A stretch of DNA of 64,000 nucleotides from DSXH01 sp020724325 (GCA_040756515.1 JBFLYW010000013.1:1-64000); one strand, 5' to 3'; shown: positions 8,926 through 18,705, counted from the first letter of the stretch. A program made the numbers and translations. The notes: generated by a model not told the origin, from the sequence alone.

Positions 8926-10259
8926 TAATAAATCTTTTGGATTTTAGCGCCGTTAAAGTAATGAATAAGAATCTCGTCAAACTTGTAACCTTTTTCGCCC
9001 ATTACAGCGGCGCCGATTTGACAAAGTCCTACTCCATGTCCCCATCCTGCACCGTGTAAAATAAAACTCTGAGGAAATCCTGCTGCAATATTTTTCTTTT
9101 CAACAAAGAAAGCGGAACTATATAAATGGGATTTGGATAATGTCTTTCTGATCTCTAATTCTTTACCAATAATTATTTCTTTCTTTTCGCCTACTATTAC
9201 TAATTTAATAATTCTGCCGGAATATCCGCGTATAAGAGGAATAAGATCTTTGATTCTTCCAAAATCAATTCCGCTCTTTTCTTTGATAATACCGGAAATT
9301 TCCTCTTGTGTATATTCAACATTCCAGCGGAAAAAATTAGTTGTCGCTCTATCGAAATCAATTAATATCTGGGATAAAATTCTTGGGTCGTTAGTATTAC
9401 AATAAGCATGCGGATTAGAGCGGATCCATTGCTCTGCCAGCTTATTGTTTGTTAAATCGTAATCAACACCGTTGAGTTCAAATTTGTAATCGGTTACAGG
9501 TGAAAGATAGTTGTGCTTAACGGGTTCCCAAACATTTTCGAAAGACTCGGTCATCCCTCCGCAGCATTTGGAAAAACGGGTATCGCAAATTTTGTTATCG
9601 TAGATTAGAACAAGACCGCGTGTAGAATCGGCAGCGTTCAACGCACTATCATTTATAATTTTTGTAACACCCTGGTATCTTTGACAATGATCGTCTGCAC
9701 AAAAATCGTAATTAGAATGATCATCCCTATCATACCATCTAATAATTTCTGTATCGGCAGCTGTTTCGTTAACTGATTTTCGCTTTTCTTTTTTATTTCT
9801 TTTTTCAAGCTGTGCAAGAAGCCATCCGCGGGATACAATTGCATGCGCTTTAAGTAATTCGGGCGAGCTGTTTGGACTCATCTCTGAAGAAATAACACTT
9901 ACCAGATATTCTTCCAGCGGTATAATGTTAATTGCCGTTAAAAGATTTTTTTCTTTAATAATTTTTAAAATTCCCCGGAATCTCTGGTTCTCTTTTCGCT
10001 CCCAGTGAAATTGTTTTCCAATAACAACATTCCTGATTAAAAAAGATTCAATCTCAAAATCCTCCGGTCTAAAAATAACTTCGGCAGCGGAATGAATTTC
10101 CACTCCATCTTTAGAAATCATAACCCTGTCATTTTGCTGCCAGGCAGTAAATTTGCCGCTCTCCCTTTTATTAATTCCGTTTATATTAAAATCACCGTAC
10201 AATTCAAAATTTATTTCCTGAGCAGACAATATTCCGATTTTGATGTTTGGCTCATTCAT
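8925..10259 (-). CDS. SpoIID/LytB-domain protein
   Basis: This 444-residue protein has the SpoIID/LytB domain: the SEMSPNSSPELLKAHAIVSR segment near 135-155, a Cys-containing insert (DDHCQRYQGVTK) and the C-terminal GWGHGVGLCQIGAA motif. SpoIID is a lytic transglycosylase that acts on stripped peptidoglycan. In non-sporulating bacteria these homologues are presumed wall-remodelling enzymes. No clear signal peptide is visible at the N-terminus (MNEPNIKIGILSAQEINFEL), so export is uncertain. It is the first gene of the leftward block and overlaps the glycosyltransferase by one base. The catalytic assignment is family knowledge, not seen directly. Confidence 0.85.
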   Translation of the reverse strand: MNEPNIKIGILSAQEINFELYGDFNINGINKRESGKFTAWQQNDRVMISKDGVEIHSAAEVIFRPEDFEIESFLIRNVVIGKQFHWERKENQRFRGILKIIKEKNLLTAINIIPLEEYLVSVISSEMSPNSSPELLKAHAIVSRGWLLAQLEKRNKKEKRKSVNETAADTEIIRWYDRDDHSNYDFCADDHCQRYQGVTKIINDSALNAADSTRGLVLIYDNKICDTRFSKCCGGMTESFENVWEPVKHNYLSPVTDYKFELNGVDYDLTNNKLAEQWIRSNPHAYCNTNDPRILSQILIDFDRATTNFFRWNVEYTQEEISGIIKEKSGIDFGRIKDLIPLIRGYSGRIIKLVIVGEKKEIIIGKELEIRKTLSKSHLYSSAFFVEKKNIAAGFPQSFILHGAGWGHGVGLCQIGAAVMGEKGYKFDEILIHYFNGAKIQKIY

Positions 10260-10343
10260 TTTTAGAGCAAGACCCGATTTTTGTTCATAAATATAGTAAT
10301 GCTTTCCTTAATTGGGTAGGATGAATAATCGCCATTATCAATC

Positions 10344-10596
10344 AATTACTGATGTTATGCAACGGGTGATTTTTTTGCCACTAAAAACACTAATTTTTCA
10401 CAAATGGTTTTAGTGTCATTTAGTGCTTTTGTGATTTTGTGGCTATCACTTCTTTTATTATCGTTCATTACAAAAAATCTCGCAGTTCTTTTTCAACTTA
10501 TTTTTGCCACTAAAACACTAAAACACCAAATTTCACAAATATATTTAGTTCTTTATGACTAAGGTTTTTCAAAAGTATGCGTAACATCAGTCAATT
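10344..10596. repeat. Inverted-repeat-bounded segment with phased CAC repeats
   Basis: This gene-free stretch (inside the 413-bp gap 10260-10672) is bounded by an imperfect inverted repeat: ACTGATGTTATGCA at 10348-10361 against TGCGTAACATCAGT at 10578-10591, one mismatch in 14. Inside are two related units. The first (10377-10443) starts GCCAC and ends GTGGC. The second (10506-10560) has the left part only. In both, CAC words recur about every 9-10 bases (GCCACTAAAACACTAAAACACC). The shape suggests a small MITE-like or palindromic interspersed element. No coding potential is apparent. Confidence 0.6.
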
Positions 10597-10672
10597 ATGA
10601 AAATGAATTCAAATTTTTTCAGCAAAAAATAAGATTTACTATTTTTGTTAAGCTAAAATTATAGTAAATAAA

Positions 10673-11557
10673 ATGAATTACAGAGTATTACTTTTTTATA
10701 AATACATAAAATTTGATCAACCTTATCAATTTCTCGATAGACATATACAATTTTGTAAAGAGAATGATATACTTGGAAGGGTTTGGATTTCTTACGAAGG
10801 AATTAATGGAACAGTATCCGGCGCTGTAGAAAATATTGAAAAATATAAATCGGAATTAAAGAGCTATCCCGAGTTTTATGATATCTGGTTTAAAGAAGAT
10901 GTTACTGATAAACATGCGTTTTATAAAATTCATATTAGAATAAAAAGAGAAATTGTGAATGCAGGATTTGGAGAGGTTGACCTTTCCAGAACAGGTAAAA
11001 GATTAAAACCGGCTGAGTTGAATGAATTCTATGAAAGCGGTAAAGAATTTGTAATAGTTGATGCAAGGAATAGTTATGAAAGTAAAATAGGTAAATTTAA
11101 GAATGCTATTACACCCGAAATGCAGACTTTCCGGGATTGGACGCGAGCTGCCGAAGAATTAGAACAATATAAAGATAAAACCATTGTTACATACTGCACG
11201 GGCGGAATTAGATGCGAAAAAGCATCTGCTTATTTGGCAGAAAAGGGATTTAAGAATGTTTATCAGATGGACGGCGGTATCTGGAATTATATTAAACAAT
11301 TTCCGGATAAATATTGGGAGGGTTCCGTTTTTGTTTTTGATGAAAGAAGAATTGTTACACCGAACACTAAAGAGGAGTTAAAACATATAGCCAAATGTTA
11401 TTTTTGCGACAAACCTTCTTCCTATTATATTAATTGCCACAACCAGACTTGCGATAAATTGTTAATTACATGTGAAGAATGTAAAATTGAATATGATTAT
11501 TGCTGCTCTGATGAATGCAGAAAATCTACGAACAGAAGAACAAGAACTCACGGTTAA
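10673..11557 (+). CDS. trhO: tRNA uridine(34) hydroxylase TrhO (rhodanese-like)
   Basis: This 294-residue cytoplasmic protein matches the UPF0176/TrhO family, which makes 5-hydroxyuridine at tRNA position 34 using O2. An N-terminal acylphosphatase-like part (RVWISYEGINGTVSG) is followed by a rhodanese domain with the active-site loop CTGGIRCEK at 175-183 (catalytic Cys175). A C-terminal Cys-rich segment (CYFCDKP, CHNQTCDKLL, CEECKIEYDYCCSDEC) probably binds metal. Length is typical. The gene stands alone on the plus strand, facing the leftward hydrolase gene downstream. Confidence 0.93.
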   Translation: MNYRVLLFYKYIKFDQPYQFLDRHIQFCKENDILGRVWISYEGINGTVSGAVENIEKYKSELKSYPEFYDIWFKEDVTDKHAFYKIHIRIKREIVNAGFGEVDLSRTGKRLKPAELNEFYESGKEFVIVDARNSYESKIGKFKNAITPEMQTFRDWTRAAEELEQYKDKTIVTYCTGGIRCEKASAYLAEKGFKNVYQMDGGIWNYIKQFPDKYWEGSVFVFDERRIVTPNTKEELKHIAKCYFCDKPSSYYINCHNQTCDKLLITCEECKIEYDYCCSDECRKSTNRRTRTHG

Positions 11558-11899
11558 GTTTGTTCATACAAAACTATTCTTTTCTTTTTTCACATGGCTG
11601 CGCATTCAATTTTCTATCGAACCAGAAGTTTTTTCTCCAGTTTTTATACAAGTTCTTTCGTTTACATTGGTGAGTGCAATAACAATCCGGTTTTTCAACC
11701 CATGTAAAGTAAAAACCGGGGATAACTAAAGAATAGAATCTGCAGTAAATCCGCCGGTTTCCTTAACGGGCGGTTATAGCTCGCAGAATAAATTTAAAAG
11801 TCTTTAAGAGTGTTTAACCGGAAGGGTTATGTTTATCTATCGTTTCGTATTTGTTGAGGAACTATCGAACATAAACAAACTTAGGAACAGAATTTTCTT
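11558..11899. other. Convergent intergenic region with a stem-loop
   Basis: These 342 bp separate trhO from the convergent hydrolase gene. The only structure I see is a 9-bp perfect inverted repeat, CCGGTTTTT at 11687-11695 and AAAAACCGG at 11711-11719. Its position between converging genes would suit a bidirectional terminator, although the 15-nt loop is long. Open frames across it lack a recognisable protein pattern and I do not call them. Confidence 0.4.
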
Positions 11900-13138
11900 T
11901 CAGTCAATTTTTTTCTCCAAAGCAAGCATCTTATTCATACGTATTGTTTCAAACCAATCAATCGCACCAACAACACTTGGCAGAACTGATGATGCATGTG
12001 TGCCGCCCGGAATAGTAACGAGATCTACATTTGCACCTTTAGAACGGAAATAATTTCTTGCGCTAACCGAATTAATGTAAGGAACATACTCATCGTTATC
12101 ACCGTGGTAAAATCTGATTGGTGTAGAGGGAGTCCAGTTCAGTAAGCTGTTTGTTTCAAATGCCGAAATTACAACCGGCTCGCTTCCATGTAAAAATCCG
12201 TTAATAAAACTCTGCTTGAATAATTGAGATAAAGATGTTGTGAGCTGTCCATTTATTTCAGTTGTACTTTTAGTGCCGTTGAATAACGATGGAATTCTTT
12301 CTGCGTATGGTGAATTGAAAATCTGGTTTAACCTATTCCAGTCGTAAATATTATCGTATGCTGCGAAAAAAAATGCGAGGTAAGAGGGCTGGTTATAAGT
12401 CTGTTTTTGTATTATTGTGCGTGCTGTTAAAGTCAGATCGTATGCACCTGCCATTGGTGCCGATGCAGCAACAGAAAACTCGTTTCTGTAATGCTGTTCA
12501 ATTTCTTTAAGAGCTGCAAGCGTAACATATCCTCCTTCAGAATAGCCGGCAAGAAAGACCTGCCCGTTTAACCGGAGATTTTTTGTGCGAGCCAATGATC
12601 TTCCCGCACGTATAAAATCAATTACACTTTCTGCAGAGGATTTTTGATGATGATAAGGATGAATTGAGCCGGATTCTCCCAAGCCAAGGTAATCTGGTAC
12701 TAAAGCAAAATAGCCAAGAGATGCAGCGATTAATCCGTCTACTCCGATTAACGGGTTAACCGAAGCTACATTATCTCTTTTGGTCTGCGTTCCATGGTGC
12801 AGACTAATTAGCGAAAGTACATCTTTTCCCTTGGGAATATAAACTGCACCAGAAGCAATAACCAAATTTCCTTTCCAATCTCTTGTGCGGTAAACTACTT
12901 TGTAAACTTCAACATCAAATCTCAAATAATTATTGATCGGCAGATTTCCGGCTTGCCGGTTAATATAAAACTGCAGAAATGAAGTGCTGTAACTCCCTTT
13001 AAATTCGCTGCTTATTACTTGTCCGCGTGTCGGTTCCGCCGGCTCAATTGGCGATTTTTCACGGCAGGAAATGAAACTAAATATAACTATGTGCAGAATA
13101 GATAGAAACCAAAACTTTGCTAATAATTTATTGATCAT
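11900..13138 (-). CDS. Lipoprotein alpha/beta hydrolase (secretory lipase-like)
   Basis: This 412-residue protein begins with a signal peptide ending in a lipobox (FISC, Cys25), so it is probably a lipoprotein. The body is an alpha/beta hydrolase of the secretory lipase / prolyl-oligopeptidase-like type: oxyanion region LHHGTQ, nucleophile elbow GYSEGG, a likely acid in GDNDEYVP and a terminal His in GGTHAS. It would hydrolyse an ester outside the cytoplasm; the substrate is unknown. Its ATG overlaps the stop of the upstream SDR gene by four bases (ATGA), so the pair is coupled. Confidence 0.85.
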   Translation of the reverse strand: MINKLLAKFWFLSILHIVIFSFISCREKSPIEPAEPTRGQVISSEFKGSYSTSFLQFYINRQAGNLPINNYLRFDVEVYKVVYRTRDWKGNLVIASGAVYIPKGKDVLSLISLHHGTQTKRDNVASVNPLIGVDGLIAASLGYFALVPDYLGLGESGSIHPYHHQKSSAESVIDFIRAGRSLARTKNLRLNGQVFLAGYSEGGYVTLAALKEIEQHYRNEFSVAASAPMAGAYDLTLTARTIIQKQTYNQPSYLAFFFAAYDNIYDWNRLNQIFNSPYAERIPSLFNGTKSTTEINGQLTTSLSQLFKQSFINGFLHGSEPVVISAFETNSLLNWTPSTPIRFYHGDNDEYVPYINSVSARNYFRSKGANVDLVTIPGGTHASSVLPSVVGAIDWFETIRMNKMLALEKKID

Positions 13139-13923
13139 AGTGATTTCTTTCGTTCGGTTTTATTTTTGTATTGTAGCCCTGCCATAGATTCGTATAAACA
13201 ATCTGGCAGCAGCCCAATAATACTTGTAATTAATGCCATCTGCCACGGAAATTGAATTACCCTCTTTTCTTTTTTGATTCCATCCAGAATAATTTCCGCT
13301 GCTTTTTCTGCTGTCATCAGAAAAGGCATTTTATATTTATTGCCGTTTGTCATAGGTGTTTCTACAAATCCAGGTCTTATTGAAATTACCTTCACACCGT
13401 AAGAAAATAGTTCCGTTCTCAAGCCCTCCAAATAGTTTGTAACTGCGGCTTTACTAGAAGAATAAAATCTGCTGCCAGAATAACCCCGGTTGTCTGCCAT
13501 ACTGGATACTCCGGCAATAATTCCGTTTCCCTGTTCAATAAAATCCGGAAGAAGTTGTTCAATCCAATAAATAATACCGAATAAGTTTGTCCCGTAAATT
13601 TTTTCGGCAAAATCTGAATTGTAATTGAGAACATTCATGTTATGAGTGACGGCTGCATTAAGAATTGCTAAGTCAACCTGCCGGAAATTATTTTTAATTG
13701 TTTTAAATGCAGCGGCAACATCATTTTTTTTCGAAACATCGCATTGTAATAATAAAAGTTCGCATTTCCTTCCGGCAGTTTCGCTTTTAATCTCTTCTAG
13801 CAAATTTATTCTTCTTGCAACAAGGATTAGATTTAGATTTTCTCCGGCTAATTTTTTAGCCATTGCTTTTCCTATTCCCGAAGAAGCTCCTGTAATAAGA
13901 ATTGTTTTACCGTAAAAGTTCAT
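13135..13923 (-). CDS. Short-chain dehydrogenase/reductase
   Basis: This 262-residue classical SDR has the Rossmann motif TGASSGIG (11-18), the NAA motif, the catalytic Ser in GVSSMAD and the YSSSKAA (YxxxK) pair. A hydrophobic C-terminal segment (MALITSIIGLLPDCLY) may anchor it to the membrane. It would oxidise or reduce an alcohol or ketone with NAD(P)(H). It is coupled by a 4-bp overlap to the lipoprotein hydrolase, suggesting a shared lipid or ester substrate, which is inference only. Confidence 0.88.
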   Translation of the reverse strand: MNFYGKTILITGASSGIGKAMAKKLAGENLNLILVARRINLLEEIKSETAGRKCELLLLQCDVSKKNDVAAAFKTIKNNFRQVDLAILNAAVTHNMNVLNYNSDFAEKIYGTNLFGIIYWIEQLLPDFIEQGNGIIAGVSSMADNRGYSGSRFYSSSKAAVTNYLEGLRTELFSYGVKVISIRPGFVETPMTNGNKYKMPFLMTAEKAAEIILDGIKKEKRVIQFPWQMALITSIIGLLPDCLYESMAGLQYKNKTERKKSL

Positions 13924-14073
13924 TTATCCAGCTTCATTTTTAATGACCAATTTAAAATTATTTATTCGCGGCAGAATCTCCTAATTAACAGCACCTTTTT
14001 TTAGAAGGACAAAAATTTGTATTTTTAACAAAAATTATTCCAGAATATATACGTAATTTCATTAAGGATACTG

Positions 14074-14640
14074 ATGGAGGCAGAATTTTTAGAGATTGAT
14101 GCTGTAATGATTAACACCGAGTTAATGGAGCTTAAATTTAGCTGCGATCTTGAAAAATGCAAAGGTGCTTGCTGCACAATGGAAAGTGAGTTCGGAGCGC
14201 CTATTACACAAGAAGAAATCGAAATTATAGATAGAATATTGCCCGTAGTTAAAGAGTATTTACCCGGTGAACATGTTAATGAAATTAACAAAAATGGTTT
14301 CTGGATAAATCGTTTCGACCAATTTATGACAAGAAGTTTGAACAATAGAGCTTGTGTGTTTGTTGTTTTCGAAAACGAAATTGCAAAGTGCGGAATTGAA
14401 AAAGCGTTTTGCGACGGGAAAGTTGATTTTGTAAAACCTATTTCGTGTCACCTCTTCCCGATCAGAATTAATAAGTTCGGAGGCGACGTTATCCGCTTCG
14501 AAAAATACGATGAATGCAGTCCTGCTCTTCTTAAAGGGATTAAAAAAGGAACAACGGTAATAGATTTTTGCCGTGATGCGCTGGAACGACTCTACGGCAG
14601 AGAATGGTTTTCAAAACTAAAAGACTCGGTAATAAGGTAA
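14074..14640 (+). CDS. DUF3109 family protein
   Basis: This 188-residue soluble protein matches DUF3109, a YkgJ-like family with conserved cysteines that probably hold a metal or Fe-S centre. Visible are CDLEKCKGACC near 28-38, RACVFV, KCGIEKAFCDG, ISCHLFPIRI and a late CRDALERLYG. Function is unknown. The gene is divergent from the SDR gene, 150 bp away, and its stop lies two bases before the rpoN start, so it is probably transcribed with rpoN and the methyltransferase gene. Confidence 0.85.
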   Translation: MEAEFLEIDAVMINTELMELKFSCDLEKCKGACCTMESEFGAPITQEEIEIIDRILPVVKEYLPGEHVNEINKNGFWINRFDQFMTRSLNNRACVFVVFENEIAKCGIEKAFCDGKVDFVKPISCHLFPIRINKFGGDVIRFEKYDECSPALLKGIKKGTTVIDFCRDALERLYGREWFSKLKDSVIR

Positions 14641-14642
14641 AT

Positions 14643-16118
14643 ATGTTATCACTTCAACAGCGATTAACTTTACAGCAGAAATTGTCACCTCAACAAATTC
14701 AGTATCAGAAACTACTGCAGTTGAATACGCTTGCATTGGAACAAAGGATTAAGACAGAACTTGAGCTGAATCCGATCCTTGAAGAAAGTTTGGAAGAGGA
14801 TCCTTCGCTTGAACAATTGGAAGAAAATTCTGAAGAAGGAGAAAGCGAATCAGTAACAGACGACGAAGATGAAAGCTATAACAGCAAAGATGATGAATTT
14901 GATCTTGAAGATTTTATGAACGAAGCAGAAATAGATTATGAGTTTGAAAGAATAAACCGCAGCCAGGATGAAGAAAAAGTTCATCCAATAGCACCGCAAA
15001 GAAAATCCTTGCGCGACAATCTGATTGACCAACTTCATATGCTCGATTTAAGCGATGACCAGATGATACTTGGAGAAAATATTATCGGAAGTCTAGACCG
15101 CGATGGATATTTCAAAGCCGATCTAGAAAAACTACTAAACGAAGTAAATATGTTTGAAGGAACCCAAATTTCCCTAACTAAAGCAGAGAATATCCTTGGG
15201 CTTATTCAAACATTTGAACCCGTCGGTATTGGTTCGAGAAGTCTGCAGGAGTGTTTGCTTATTCAAATAAAAAATTCTTCGTTCGATCCTTATTACTCTT
15301 ACCTGGCAGAAAAAGTTTTATCAGAACATTGGGAAGATTTTATTAACAAACGTTACGATAATATTCAGAAGTTAATGGATCTCTCAAGAGAAACTCTCCG
15401 TACAACATTAGATATTATTCAGAAGCTGAATCCCAAACCGGGTGAAGGAAATATCGATTCTGAAGAGAAGAACCAGGTTACACCGGATTTTATTATTGAG
15501 AAAGTTGAAGACAATTACATTGTTACGCTTAATGACAGAAGCGTCCCTTCGGTAACAATTAGCAAAACTTATCTTGAGATGATAGATACAAACAAGCGCA
15601 AACGGAAAATTTCTGAGCGCGAAAAAGTAACACATAAATTTCTTAGAGAAAAATTTGAATCGGCTAAATGGTTTATTGCATCGCTTCAGCAGAGACGGCA
15701 TACTCTAATGAAAATAATGAGATCGATTCTCGAAAAACAGTATCAATTCTTTGAAAGCGGTCCCAAATTTCTTAAACCGATGATTTATAAAGACATTGCC
15801 GACGAAATAGGCATGGATATCTCTACTATAAGCAGAGTAGTAAATGGTAAATATGTGCAGAGTCCTCAGGGTATTCACGAGCTGAAATATTTCTTCAGCG
15901 AAGGGCTTTCTACAGATAGCGGTGATGAAATTTCCAATAAGCATATCAAAGAGCTTATTAAGGAAATCTGCGATATAGAGCCAAAGAAAAATCCTTATAG
16001 TGACGATAAGATTGCCAGCATTCTTCAGGAAAAAGGAATTCACATTGCGAGACGTACTGTTGCTAAATACAGAGAACAACTTATGATTCCGGTTGCACGT
16101 CTGCGAAAGCAGTTATGA
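14643..16118 (+). CDS. rpoN: RNA polymerase sigma-54 factor
   Basis: This 491-residue sigma factor directs transcription from -24/-12 promoters and needs AAA+ activators. Region I is Gln/Leu-rich (LQQRLTLQQKLSPQQIQYQK). An acidic region II follows (about 45-100), then the core-binding domain (about 115-300), the HTH region (ADEIGMDISTISRVVNGKY) and the RpoN box ARRTVAKYRE at about 469-478. I start at ATG 14643, with AAGG seven to ten bases upstream; a longer frame from 14604 would overlap the upstream gene. It is followed by a 4-bp overlapping gene. Confidence 0.97.
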   Translation: MLSLQQRLTLQQKLSPQQIQYQKLLQLNTLALEQRIKTELELNPILEESLEEDPSLEQLEENSEEGESESVTDDEDESYNSKDDEFDLEDFMNEAEIDYEFERINRSQDEEKVHPIAPQRKSLRDNLIDQLHMLDLSDDQMILGENIIGSLDRDGYFKADLEKLLNEVNMFEGTQISLTKAENILGLIQTFEPVGIGSRSLQECLLIQIKNSSFDPYYSYLAEKVLSEHWEDFINKRYDNIQKLMDLSRETLRTTLDIIQKLNPKPGEGNIDSEEKNQVTPDFIIEKVEDNYIVTLNDRSVPSVTISKTYLEMIDTNKRKRKISEREKVTHKFLREKFESAKWFIASLQQRRHTLMKIMRSILEKQYQFFESGPKFLKPMIYKDIADEIGMDISTISRVVNGKYVQSPQGIHELKYFFSEGLSTDSGDEISNKHIKELIKEICDIEPKKNPYSDDKIASILQEKGIHIARRTVAKYREQLMIPVARLRKQL

Positions 16119-16729
16119 TTATTATTGATATTCTTATTATAATATTCTTATTCTCCTTTTTTGCAGTTTCGCATACATGGCTTGCTTCGGTAAAGATTAA
16201 AAAAGGTTTTGTAGAAAAAATGGGCGACAAGATTGCCTTCTATCGCCTGTTCTATAATTTATCTTCAATACTTTCTTTTGCTTTTTTTTACCTTGTTTCA
16301 CCAAAGCCGGATCTAATTGTATATGACTTACATTATCCGTTCGATATTATTACATTTGCACTCCAGATTTTATCATTTATCGGTTTAATCTGGGCAGTGA
16401 GAGGAACTAACCTTCTAGTATTTGCAGGAATCTCTCAAATAAAAAAATACCTGGAAGGAAATTATAGCGCGGAAGACCTGGATGAACAACAGGTTTTTAG
16501 AAATACCGGTGCGTTCAAATTGGTAAGACATCCGGTTTATTTGTTCTTAATTCTGTTTCTTGGTTTAAGACCAACAATGGATCTGTTTTACTTTGTAATG
16601 TTTATTTGTATAGCGGCATATTTTTATATCGGCTCTATTTTTAAAGAGAAGAAACTAATTGAGATTTTCGGAAATGATTATTTAGAATATCAAAGATCAG
16701 TACCAAGAATTATACCTTTTATTAAATAG
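16115..16729 (+). CDS. Membrane methyltransferase of the isoprenylcysteine carboxyl methyltransferase type
   Basis: This 204-residue protein has about five hydrophobic helices and the C-terminal ICMT/PEMT-like signature: LVRHPVYL (RHPxY), then E-rich KEKKLIEIFGNDYLEYQRSVPRIIP. Bacterial members bind S-adenosylmethionine at the membrane face; their substrates are mostly unknown, and NnrU-type proteins are related. The gene overlaps rpoN by four bases (ATGA). The role of that coupling is unclear. Confidence 0.78.
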   Translation: MIIIDILIIIFLFSFFAVSHTWLASVKIKKGFVEKMGDKIAFYRLFYNLSSILSFAFFYLVSPKPDLIVYDLHYPFDIITFALQILSFIGLIWAVRGTNLLVFAGISQIKKYLEGNYSAEDLDEQQVFRNTGAFKLVRHPVYLFLILFLGLRPTMDLFYFVMFICIAAYFYIGSIFKEKKLIEIFGNDYLEYQRSVPRIIPFIK

Positions 16730-16773
16730 CAGTTTATGGATAATTCATCAACAGTTTTTTGACAGGAGAAAAA

Positions 16774-17310
16774 ATGAAGATCAGATCAACAACAATTGTG
16801 GGAATTATTAAAGACGGCAAAGCAGCATTAGGAGGCGATGGTCAGGTAACCCTTGGTAATACCGTAATGAAACATAACTCTATGAAAATAAGAAAATTAC
16901 ATAATGGAAAAATTTTGTGCGGATTTGCAGGTTCAACAGCCGATGCGTTTACTCTTCTGCAGCGCTTTGAAGAAAAACTTGAGCAGTACAACGGAAATGT
17001 GTCCCGGGCAGTTGTTGAACTTGCTAAAGATTGGAGGACAGATAAGTATTTGCGCCGCCTTGAAGCGATGCTCGCAATTATTTCCGAAGAAAAAGCTTTT
17101 ATTGTTTCGGGAACAGGCGATGTAATAGAACCCGAAGATAATATTGTTGCTATTGGCAGCGGCGGAATGTATGCGCTTGCTGCCGCAAAGATGCTAAAAA
17201 AATACAGCAGACTTTCTGCAAAAGAAATTGTTGAAGAAGCTCTTAATACTGCCGCAGAAATTTGTATCTATACCAACCATAAAATAACAGTTGAAGAGAT
17301 ATCGAAATGA
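16774..17310 (+). CDS. hslV: ATP-dependent protease peptidase subunit HslV
   Basis: This 178-residue subunit forms the double-hexamer proteolytic core of HslVU. The sequence after the start, STTIVGIIKDGKAALGGDGQ, places the catalytic threonine near residues 6-7 after processing. GDGQVTLGNTVMKH and CGFAGSTADAFTL are family hallmarks. I choose ATG 16774 because AGGAG precedes it; a TTG 15 bases upstream would add an unusual extension. The stop overlaps hslU by four bases, the usual arrangement. Confidence 0.96.
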   Translation: MKIRSTTIVGIIKDGKAALGGDGQVTLGNTVMKHNSMKIRKLHNGKILCGFAGSTADAFTLLQRFEEKLEQYNGNVSRAVVELAKDWRTDKYLRRLEAMLAIISEEKAFIVSGTGDVIEPEDNIVAIGSGGMYALAAAKMLKKYSRLSAKEIVEEALNTAAEICIYTNHKITVEEISK

Positions 17311-18686
17311 AGAAAAAGAAAATGGATAACGACGATCTAATGAAAAATTTAACACCTACACAAATTGTAAAAGAATTAGACAGATACATCATCGGGCAAA
17401 ACGATGCTAAACGTGCCGTTGCTATTGCACTTAGAAACAGATGGAGACGCCAGCAGGTTGAAGAGGGAATTAAAGAAGAAATAATGCCCAATAATATTAT
17501 TCTAATTGGACCTACCGGCGTTGGTAAAACCGAAATTGCAAGACGCCTTGCTAAACTTTCCGGCGCTCCTTTTATTAAAGTTGAAGCTTCCAAATATACC
17601 GAGGTTGGGTATGTAGGCCGCGATGTTGAATCTATGATTCGTGACTTAACCGAACTTGCCATTACTATGGTGCGATCGGAAAAAACTGCTTCTGTTCAGG
17701 AGAAAGCCGAAAGAATGGCAGAAGAAAAAATTCTTGATCAACTTATTCCACCTATAAAAAAATCTTCTGCTGGAGATGAGAATGGCGAGAACGAAGTAAT
17801 TCAAAACGAAAAGACCAGAGAGTGGATGAAGGAAAAATTGCGCAGCGGAGAATTGGATGACCGGATGATCGAATTCGATATTACATCTCCAGCTTTCGGT
17901 ATGCAGGTTCTTGGCCCGCTTGGTATGGATGATATGTCCATGAATCTTCAAGAAATGTTCAGCAGTATGATTCCTAAAAAGAAGAAGAAAAGAAAAACAG
18001 CAATTAAAGAAGCACGTAAAATTATTGCTCAGGAAGAAGCGGAAAAGTTAATTGATATGGAAGCTGTTCAAAAAGAAGCTATTAAACGTGTTCAGGAATC
18101 CGGAATTGTATTTATTGATGAGATTGACAAAATTGCCGGAGCTAAAAGTCAGCAAGGACCCGATGTGTCTCGCGAAGGTGTTCAAAGAGACCTGCTTCCT
18201 ATAGTTGAAGGTTCTATCGTAAACACAAAGTATGGACCTGTTAAGACAGACCATATTCTGTTTATTGCATCAGGCGCGTTTCATGTTTCCAAACCTTCGG
18301 ACCTTATTCCCGAACTTCAAGGGCGGTTCCCTATTCGTGTAGAACTTAAAAGTCTATCCGAGGAGGATTTTATTAAAATTCTTACACTCCCTCAAAATGC
18401 TTTGTTAAAACAATATACAGCGCTTCTTCAAACTGAAGGCGTAGAAATTAAATTCACTGATTCGGCTATAAAAGAAGTTGCTAAAACAGCTGCCGTGGTT
18501 AATGATCAGGTAGAAAATATTGGCGCAAGACGACTTCATACAATTCTTACTACTTTGCTCGAAGATATTTTATTTGAAGTACCAGATAATATGCCCCAGT
18601 CTCAAGTTGAAATTACTGGCGAACTGGTTAATAGTAAGCTGGATAAAATTGTTAAGAACAGAGACCTTAGTAAATACATTTTATAA
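17307..18686 (+). CDS. hslU: ATP-dependent protease ATPase subunit HslU
   Basis: This 459-residue AAA+ unfoldase recognises and threads substrates into HslV. Walker A is GPTGVGKT (68-75), the pore motif GYVG is at 101-104, a lysine/glutamate-rich intermediate domain spans about 140-250, and Walker B is IVFIDEIDKI. The sensor region AAVVNDQVENIGARRLH and C-terminal DLSKYIL fit; the extreme C-terminus normally docks into HslV. It overlaps hslV by four bases. Length is normal. Confidence 0.97.
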   Translation: MKKKKMDNDDLMKNLTPTQIVKELDRYIIGQNDAKRAVAIALRNRWRRQQVEEGIKEEIMPNNIILIGPTGVGKTEIARRLAKLSGAPFIKVEASKYTEVGYVGRDVESMIRDLTELAITMVRSEKTASVQEKAERMAEEKILDQLIPPIKKSSAGDENGENEVIQNEKTREWMKEKLRSGELDDRMIEFDITSPAFGMQVLGPLGMDDMSMNLQEMFSSMIPKKKKKRKTAIKEARKIIAQEEAEKLIDMEAVQKEAIKRVQESGIVFIDEIDKIAGAKSQQGPDVSREGVQRDLLPIVEGSIVNTKYGPVKTDHILFIASGAFHVSKPSDLIPELQGRFPIRVELKSLSEEDFIKILTLPQNALLKQYTALLQTEGVEIKFTDSAIKEVAKTAAVVNDQVENIGARRLHTILTTLLEDILFEVPDNMPQSQVEITGELVNSKLDKIVKNRDLSKYIL

Positions 18687-18705
18687 TTCCGCTTAAAAGG
18701 TAAAC

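Noticed and set aside
11472..11729. Open frame of 85 codons overlapping the trhO end
   Set aside because: It starts inside trhO in another frame, has no good ribosome-binding site and shows no family pattern; it is most likely chance.
14025..14345. Reverse-strand frame over the DUF3109 gene
   Set aside because: It is antisense to a well-supported gene and has no recognisable product.
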